Shown here piece after piece: positions 39,371 through 44,585 of a DNA stretch of 44,585 nt (its first letter is position 1; each line of letters starts with the position of its first letter). Below the pieces are notes generated by a model. The model ran no database searches and was not told where the DNA came from. It saw only the letters and a list, made by a program, of their open reading frames with translations. The position numbers and the translations under genes were made by a program. Origin of the DNA: Nemertoderma westbladi (Eukaryota; Xenacoelomorpha; Nemertodermatida; Nemertodermatidae); assembly GCA_032718475.1 (NCBI GenBank), contig JAUCBJ010001959.1:1-44585 (forward strand), given 5' to 3'.

Positions 39371-40693
39371 TGATAAACAACCGCGACCTCTATACTAACA
39401 GCAGAACTGTTGAACAGACAAATACCCGTTAATATCCTTCTGTCAACCTAATGAGCTCTCGCCTAACCAATAAGACACAAAAAATGCTCTACTGTTAAGT
39501 AAAGGGGATCAGGAGCGTGCTATTACTAAATTGTAAGGGTTGCTAAATACAAAACTGCTACTTACCGTTGGATGGCGCTAATCTGCCGTCCGCTAATATA
39601 TTTTACTAAATTGACACAACTCCTGCAAAATCGCTTGTTCCTTTCTCTACCGATTGCTCGATAGAGAGCTAACTGTTCGAATCTATGAGCCACGCGGGAA
39701 TAACCAAAACAATAAACCCGAGTCGGCTCCGTAAGCTTACTTAAGACGAGTGCGAGAGGCTTTGCACTCAGAGTATTCTTACGCCTAAATTTATCACTAT
39801 TAAAGCACGCTATTGTCTACGTCTTTTCTAATCGCGAATACTGGGGGTTCTCTAACGTAATGTGTGAATGCGAGAATATTTAAAATAATCAAATGATACA
39901 GTATTTGTTTCTAAGTAAATAGTACCGCTTTGGGTCTAAACTTGCCTGCCGCTGGCTTTAGGCCAGCAAAATTACTAGCGTATTGTGTGTGCCGAATAGT
40001 GCGATCTAGCTGATTGCCCGCTAATGCAAATAACCGCTCAGCGTGAATAGTTTACAGTACTCTAATTATTACCTTAGCTACTCTCCGCTATGCTGCGTAC
40101 TAAGTCTTAATTTTACTAATCAATTACAGTCACAAATATGTAACAGCGTACTAATTACTAAGAGTTCCAGAATGCGTAATTCTAATTTATTACGCAACAG
40201 GTTTCGCTACTAATAGCCTAAATTGCCGTATTACTTTGACCTAATCAGTAACTAATTGTTGTAACTAAGAAATAGAAATCAATCAAAGAGAAAAGAGCGC
40301 CTACCTAAACATTCACAATCATAGGCACACTTCAGTAACACACCAATCAGCGTCAACAATCACAGTTCGCAATTATGCAGTTAACTACTGTATAACCCAC
40401 AATTATGCGACTCACTATTCTTACTCCACACTCAACGTTGTAATACGCGCAGGCCTCACCCGGATACATCTAGGATTCCTAACTAACCCAATTCCTGCCC
40501 CCCTAATACTAAATAGAGACGAAACCTGGATCATCAGCCCCCTAGTTACTGTATCGGCGAATGGTCTGCGTGTTACAGTGCAAATGCCCGCCCGCAACAG
40601 TGACCCCCCGCCAGCGTTGCCCGTCTTTGAATCCTCCGCTCTCCCTTAGTCGCTCAACCCCCCGATGTGCCCACCGCCTACTGGCACCTTAGC
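39371..40693 (-). repeat. 5' LTR of the giant Bel/Pao element
   Basis: 1323-bp copy of the LTR. It starts TGATAAACAACCGCG on the plus strand and ends CCTTAGC. The right flank resumes the Transib-like pseudogene. The left insertion edge reads CATTG and the right edge reads GCTTG before the pseudogene continues, an imperfect match for a 5-bp target duplication. Confidence 0.9.
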
Positions 40694-41367
40694 TTGCTTG
40701 CTTACAAAATGCCACATAAAAAATGGGCTGCAAGAAGTGCATCTGCGAAATCCTCAGTGAAGACTGAAAAACTACGTATACAGCAGGCCTTTAGAAGCAG
40801 GCTTGGCCTCAATGTAAACCAACCCAAACCTGGTGGATCTGGAACGACCAACGATGGTAATACAGCAAGGCGTGTATTTCAAAATGCCGAAACATCTTCT
40901 GAGATTCTTGGAATTGACAAGACATTCATCAAATGCCTTCATACCATCTTAATAACACTATCTTGTGGTTTCGATGTTGATATTGATGCATTCCGCACCT
41001 ATTCCCAGAAAACAGCAGAGCTATATGTTACTTTGTTTCCTTGGTACTTACTACATGCCACAGTCTATGCACAAGGTGTTGCTTCATGGATGGAAACCTT
41101 GCTATTAAAGCATTATCTTTTCCAATTGGTATGTACAGTGAGGAAGCCCAAGAGGCTAAAAAGAAAGATTTTAAGAGATTTCGAGAAAATTTCTCTAGAA
41201 AATCATCACGTATAGACAGAAACCGTGACTTAATAAATCGTCTACTTTTTTCATCAGAGCCAGTAATAGCATCATATCGCCATATTCACACGAATATGAA
41301 ACCAAAAAGGCAATCAAGGGACGCTTTGGGTCTACTCAAGCCATTCGACAAAGATAGCATTTTGTAA
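40694..41367 (+). pseudogene. Transib/RAG1-like transposase, 3' part
   Basis: Continuation of 22476-23375 across the retrotransposon. It reads AYKMPHKKWAAR, then QQAFRSRLGLNVNQPKPG, GTTNDGNTARRVFQNAE, IDAFRTYSQKTAELYVTLF and PWYLLHATV. Two small frame changes near 41055-41100 pass through HKVLLHG to FPIGMYSEEAQEAKKKDF and KRFRENFSRKSSR. The last block resembles the segment around the third catalytic acid of RAG1 (S-E-G-N-E-S-G-N-K-x-F-R-R-F-R). At least two frameshifts here plus a stop and a frameshift in the first half make the gene dead. Confidence 0.6.
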
Positions 41368-41379
41368 TAAGCTGTTGGC

Positions 41380-41552
41380 AAATGTAGTATGCCACTTGGC
41401 TTGGGATCCAATAAGACTCAAACATTCTGGTTTTGGGCTTCCAGCATTTGGTCAAACAAAAAGCCAGTGGCACATATAGTGTGCCACTTGGCTTGGGATC
41501 CAATAAGACTCCAACATTCTGAATTTTCACTTCCAGCATTAGGTCAATCAAA
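41380..41552 (+). repeat. Two tandem ~87-bp repeats
   Basis: The segment TGCCACTTGGCTTGGGATCC recurs at about 41391 and 41481, each followed by AATAAGACTC(C/A)AACATTCTG and a CTTCCAGCATT end. Non-coding. Confidence 0.85.
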
Positions 41553-41734
41553 AAGTAAAACTCTGTCTCCCTGCAACACGTTGACGTCGTGGCAGAGCTT
41601 AGAACTGAACATTTACTTTAGATTACTAAGGTTGCAGGAAATTGTGCCACTTATGGAACATCTCAAAATTAATAATAATTATAAATAAATAATATATAAA
41701 AACAAATAATAATAATAACAATAACAAATAATAA
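41553..41734. other. Short spacer with AAT-rich simple repeat
   Basis: AATAATAAT/AAATAAT simple sequence around 41670-41735. No gene. Confidence 0.6.
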
Positions 41735-43150
41735 CAGCTTTGAAAACCTATAAATACCGAAAATAGCACATTTCTATGAAGCTTTACAGATTTTGATATT
41801 TTGTGCCATGCTAAACACATGTGCCACATGCTCTAAAAAGTGGCACCTATGTTCCACTAGAGAATTTGAAAACATTTGTAATCGAATCAGCACCGTTGGA
41901 AACCTATAAATACCGAAAATGGAACATTTCTATGAAGCTTTAGAGATTTTGACATTTAGTGCCATCTAAACACATGTGCCACATGCTAAAAAGTGGCACA
42001 TATGTTGGGGCACTAGAGAATTCGAAACCGTTTGTAATCGAATCAGCACCTTTGAAAACCTATAAATACCGAAAATTGAACATTTCTATGAAGCTTTAGA
42101 GATTTTAATATTTTGTACCATGCTAAGTACATGTGCCACATGCTAAAAAGTGGCACCTATGTGCCACTAGAGAATTTGAAAACATTTGTAATCGAATCAG
42201 CACCATTGGAAACCTATAAATACCGAAAATGGAACATTTCTATGACGCTTTAGAGTTTTTGATTTTTTGTGCCATGCTACTACTACTACTACTAGGATCG
42301 GCATGCTGCATTGCAGCTGCATTTTTAAGAATGCTGTGCCGGCTTATCGACAAAATTGCACCGCCACAACTCCCTATCACCCATGACAGTTGCTAGATCA
42401 TCCGCATCTTCAAGGCCAGTGTCCTTTAATATGCGTCTCAAGAAAGTCATGGGCTGTCCACCATGCTTATTCACTCCATGAGGCTGCCAAAGTACAAGAT
42501 TATGCACTGGCTGGTCCTCACGGCGAAAGCAATGTCCTGCAAAGCGGAGGCGATTTTGTTCTACTGTCAAGCTCGGGGGAACCAATGAGACACCTCCAAT
42601 GTTATATAGTGTCTGGTTGGAGATGTGTGCATTGTACTTGACACAATGAACCCGGCGTAGCATTCTTGTGAATGTGCCATCCAGAGATTTGGTGTCCTCA
42701 GCAGTTAGAGCCCAGCATGGACTCCCATAGAGGAGTACTGGAACTACTGCTGCTCTAAATAATCGGACCTTAAGTTTCCGATTAATTCTCGTTGACTTCC
42801 AAATCCTGGAAAGCCTATTCAAGGCTGCCCAAGCCTTTCCCTTACGTATTCGAAGGTCCTCACCTGACTTCCGGATCCATGATCCCAGGTAACAGAAGTC
42901 GTCCACATCATCAGCATGCTAAACACATGTGCCATGTGCCACAAGCTAAAAAGTGGCACTTCTACGCTACGAGTGAATTTGAAACCATTTATTAGTGCTT
43001 CAGCACCCTGTTAAACCTTGTGGAACCGAAATCTGCGCCATTCTGCCTGTGTCTATTGTGTTTGCTAAATACGCGAATTTTGGCACGTGCCAGAAATGGC
43101 ACAAAGCCACCCTTTGAGAATTTGAGACCCACCTCAGAAGATTCGCCGCT
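41735..43150 (+). repeat. ~155-bp tandem array, interrupted by a LINE
   Basis: AACCTATAAATACCG recurs at about 41745, 41901, 42057 and 42211 (spacing 154-156 bp). Each unit also holds TTCTATGAAGC, a GTGCCACATGCTAAAAAGTGGCAC inverted segment and TTTGTAATCGAATCAGCACC. A LINE occupies ~42280-42916. Diverged units continue to ~43150. The GTGCCAC...GTGGCAC arms could form hairpins in each unit. Confidence 0.85.
42280..42916 (-). pseudogene. LINE ORF2 C-terminal fragment, copy 3
   Basis: A 5'-truncated copy with an open 193-codon frame (42906-42325): DDFCYLGSWIRKSGED, GKAWAALNRLSRIWKS, VPVLLYGSPCWAL, then FTRMLRRVHCVKYN and MGDRELWRCNFVDKP, the C-terminal domain after the RT of RTE/CR1-like LINEs. 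The 3' end carries a TAG-type tail (CTACTACTACTACTA on the plus strand, ~42278-42293). CATGCTA is duplicated on both sides, the expected target-site duplication, inside a unit of the 155-bp array. It is the least decayed of three copies in the window. Confidence 0.8.
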
Positions 43151-43237
43151 ATCGAAAACCCGTATAGGTGAAAAATAGTGCCCAAACTATGAATATTTTT
43201 TTTCGAAATAAGGAATTTTGGCCGCAAAACAGTGCCC

Positions 43238-43243
<6 letters not shown>

Positions 43244-43268
<25 letters not shown>
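43244..43268 (+). repeat. 25-bp poly-C tract
   Basis: An uninterrupted run of 25 C residues. Length is likely variable between individuals or uncertain in the assembly. Confidence 0.9.
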
Positions 43269-44008
43269 GCCAAACTTCCAAGTAAATGCATTTCAGAAAT
43301 TAGTTTATCATACAGCCTTCTCCACAATAATTATAAAGTGGGGTTAGCACTTTGGGAAATCTGGTGTCTAGAAATATTCAAAACTAACACACTATCTAAT
43401 ATGATGGAGAGACGCCCCCTATCTGGTTGCTGCGACATTGATGTGTAAAATAGTTAGTACAATAATGTATTTGCCGGCACCTCAAAGTTTAAGAAAAGTT
43501 AGGACTATACTGAGGAAAATTGGCGTTAGCAGTTTACGTAATCTGTGGGAATGGGGTGTGAGAAATAAGGACGTCCACTTCTTGGATCCGTCCAAAAATT
43601 TAATTCCCCACCAATTGTATTCCAATTTTTATGAATCTAGACAGAAGTTTGAAATTTTTATCAGAATTCTAATTTTAAACCTACATATTCTCCACTATAA
43701 ACGAACAATTTAAATTTGTAGGCTACAGCCTCTGATGTTTGGCACTTTGGCATTATGATCTACCACGTACTGGGGTTGGGGGCTGGGGGTGCTTGTTTTT
43801 TCTCTTCCCTTCATGGATGCACTTAATGACTACCTGCTACATTTTCTTTGCGTTTCTATTTATCAATAATAAGTTGGTTTGTTTTTCAAATCATATTATT
43901 TATCAGTTTTATATCATCAGTCAATTTTACAGTGACTAAAATAAAAAGTCTATCTTTCAACATATTCATAAATATTTTTCAACCTTTGTACTCATATATT
44001 TTTTTTAG
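43269..44008. other. 3' end of intron 7
   Basis: AT-rich intron. A plus-strand frame (43438-43713) has 91 codons with no recognised domain. It is not supported by splice sites in phase with the host gene. The intron ends in a T-rich tract and acceptor TTTTTTAG. Confidence 0.5.
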
Positions 44009-44585
44009 ATAATTGCAACCTCGAAACCTACTACTGGCCACTGAATATCCAGTATGGAGCTACTGATAAACATGATAGTTTAAGTGGCACCATAAGAAAG
44101 AGTGTTTCATTTGGTGTTGGACCAGCAGGAGTTAATGACCAGGCCGTGTATTTCCGTGAAGGATATGTTTCTATTCAACATGGTATTGAACTGCTCTCAG
44201 AAACATTTACAATAACAGCATTCATAAAGCCGATATTTGATGGAACAGGTGCCATCATTGAATTTGGAGATCCTAGTACAAGAGGTTCACATTTTCTTTT
44301 ACACCCAAGTATATCCACTCTTTGGTACAACAGCATGAATGGAGTATCAGAGGTTAGATTGGATAATGCCATAGAAATTAACGCTTGGCATATTGTGGCC
44401 TTTGGAATCAATGCTGTGGAGAAGAAAGTTACATTATACAGTCGAAAAGTCGGGAATTCAGATCCTCTGAGATTGGAGTTAGGAACTCCTTCAACGGCTT
44501 TGATTTCTGGAGAATCCAACACTCTAACAATAGGAAGAGAACCAAATGGGAATAACGCATTTAAAGGATACATAGCCCATATCCG
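44009..44585 (+). CDS. Host gene exon 8 (LamG/jelly-roll domain 2, runs off the window)
   Basis: Acceptor TTTTTTTTAG|AT. Phase 1 matches the end of exon 7 (G|AT gives Asp). It encodes DNCNLETYYWPLNIQYGATD and continues as a near-copy of exon 7: INSERT-free alignment through VGPAGVNDQA, FRKG-like strands, ITAFIKPIFDGTGA and LTIGREPNGNNAFKGY. Long nucleotide stretches are identical to exon 7, so it arose by a recent exon duplication. The exon is cut by the window end, and the gene continues beyond. Confidence 0.85.

Larger units (their letters stand above)
23376..40693 (-). mobile_element. Giant (~17.3 kb) Bel/Pao-type LTR retrotransposon with accessory ORFs
   Basis: Flanked by direct repeats 23376-24697 and 39371-40693 (1322 and 1323 bp; about seven substitutions and one 1-bp indel by eye). 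Sense is the minus strand. Order from the 5' LTR at the right: leader, coiled-coil ORF, gag (DUF1759-like plus two knuckles), protease, RT (YMDD), RNase H, integrase, DUF5641-like, then three accessory ORFs and a 1.3-kb tail before the 3' LTR. The domain order protease-RT-RNase H-integrase with a LDTAST protease and A17-type RNase H region is that of Bel/Pao. Typical members are roughly 5-10 kb, so this one is unusually large. Pol is broken, so this copy is probably immobile. Confidence 0.85.

Noticed and set aside
23376-40693. CRISPR or bacterial mobile element interpretation of repeats
   Set aside because: Repeats are LTRs and tandem arrays in intron-containing animal DNA; no spacer-repeat pattern.
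43438-43713. 91-codon plus-strand ORF near the end of intron 7
   Set aside because: No domain and no splice support in phase with the host gene.

Overview
This is animal (metazoan) genomic DNA, AT-rich and crowded with transposons. It has GT/AG introns, a multi-exon gene for a secreted mosaic protein (PAN/apple, thrombospondin-1-like, calcium-binding EGF and LamG modules), Bel/Pao and Ty3/gypsy LTR elements, and LINE copies. A marine invertebrate is plausible, but I cannot name the species. There is no bacterial operon, rRNA or CRISPR array.

Layout. 1-10033 is gene-poor and holds transposon debris: a tRNA-derived sequence (~1285), a 608-bp inverted-repeat element (1974-2581), a LINE C-terminal fragment (3549-3982), a foldback element (4658-4991), a decayed Ty3/gypsy element (gag ~5455-6240, integrase scrap ~7735-7900) and a 14-bp tandem array (8791-8983). 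A plus-strand host gene begins at 10034. Eight exons fit with consistent splice phases: 10034-10233, 15174-15381, 15515-15590, 15808-15966, 19268-19390, 20395-20511, 21269-21934 and 44009 to beyond the window end. Intron 1 carries a 4.65-kb element with 1275-bp direct repeats (10289-14935). Introns 4 and 5 carry LINE remnants. Intron 7 is 22 kb and is almost entirely nested transposons.

The centrepiece of intron 7 is a ~17.3-kb Bel/Pao-type retrotransposon on the minus strand (23376-40693, LTRs ~1.32 kb and ~99.5% identical by eye). It is inserted in a decayed Transib/RAG1-like transposase gene whose halves lie on either side (22476-23375 and 40694-41367). In its own sense direction it has a long leader, a coiled-coil ORF, a gag ORF with two zinc knuckles, a pol region (protease, reverse transcriptase, RNase H, integrase, DUF5641-like) broken by a stop and frameshifts, and then a downstream module of three more ORFs (162, 775 and 214 aa) that standard Bel/Pao elements lack.

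The best candidate for something undescribed is that accessory module. The junction region of its 775- and 214-aa ORFs (three zinc knuckles, then a tryptophan/tyrosine-rich domain) matches the single ORF of the unrelated-looking intron-1 element in order and in local sequence. The giant element also carries a dispersed 16-18-bp palindrome (core CAAACCCGCGGGTTTG) about seven times, inside and outside ORFs, and its gag-pol sense strand is strongly enriched in the splice-donor-like hexamer GGTAAG. The 1275-bp repeats contain seven ~147-bp modules each, with a CTCF-like CCGCTAGAGGGC core. All family assignments are by eye; no search was run.
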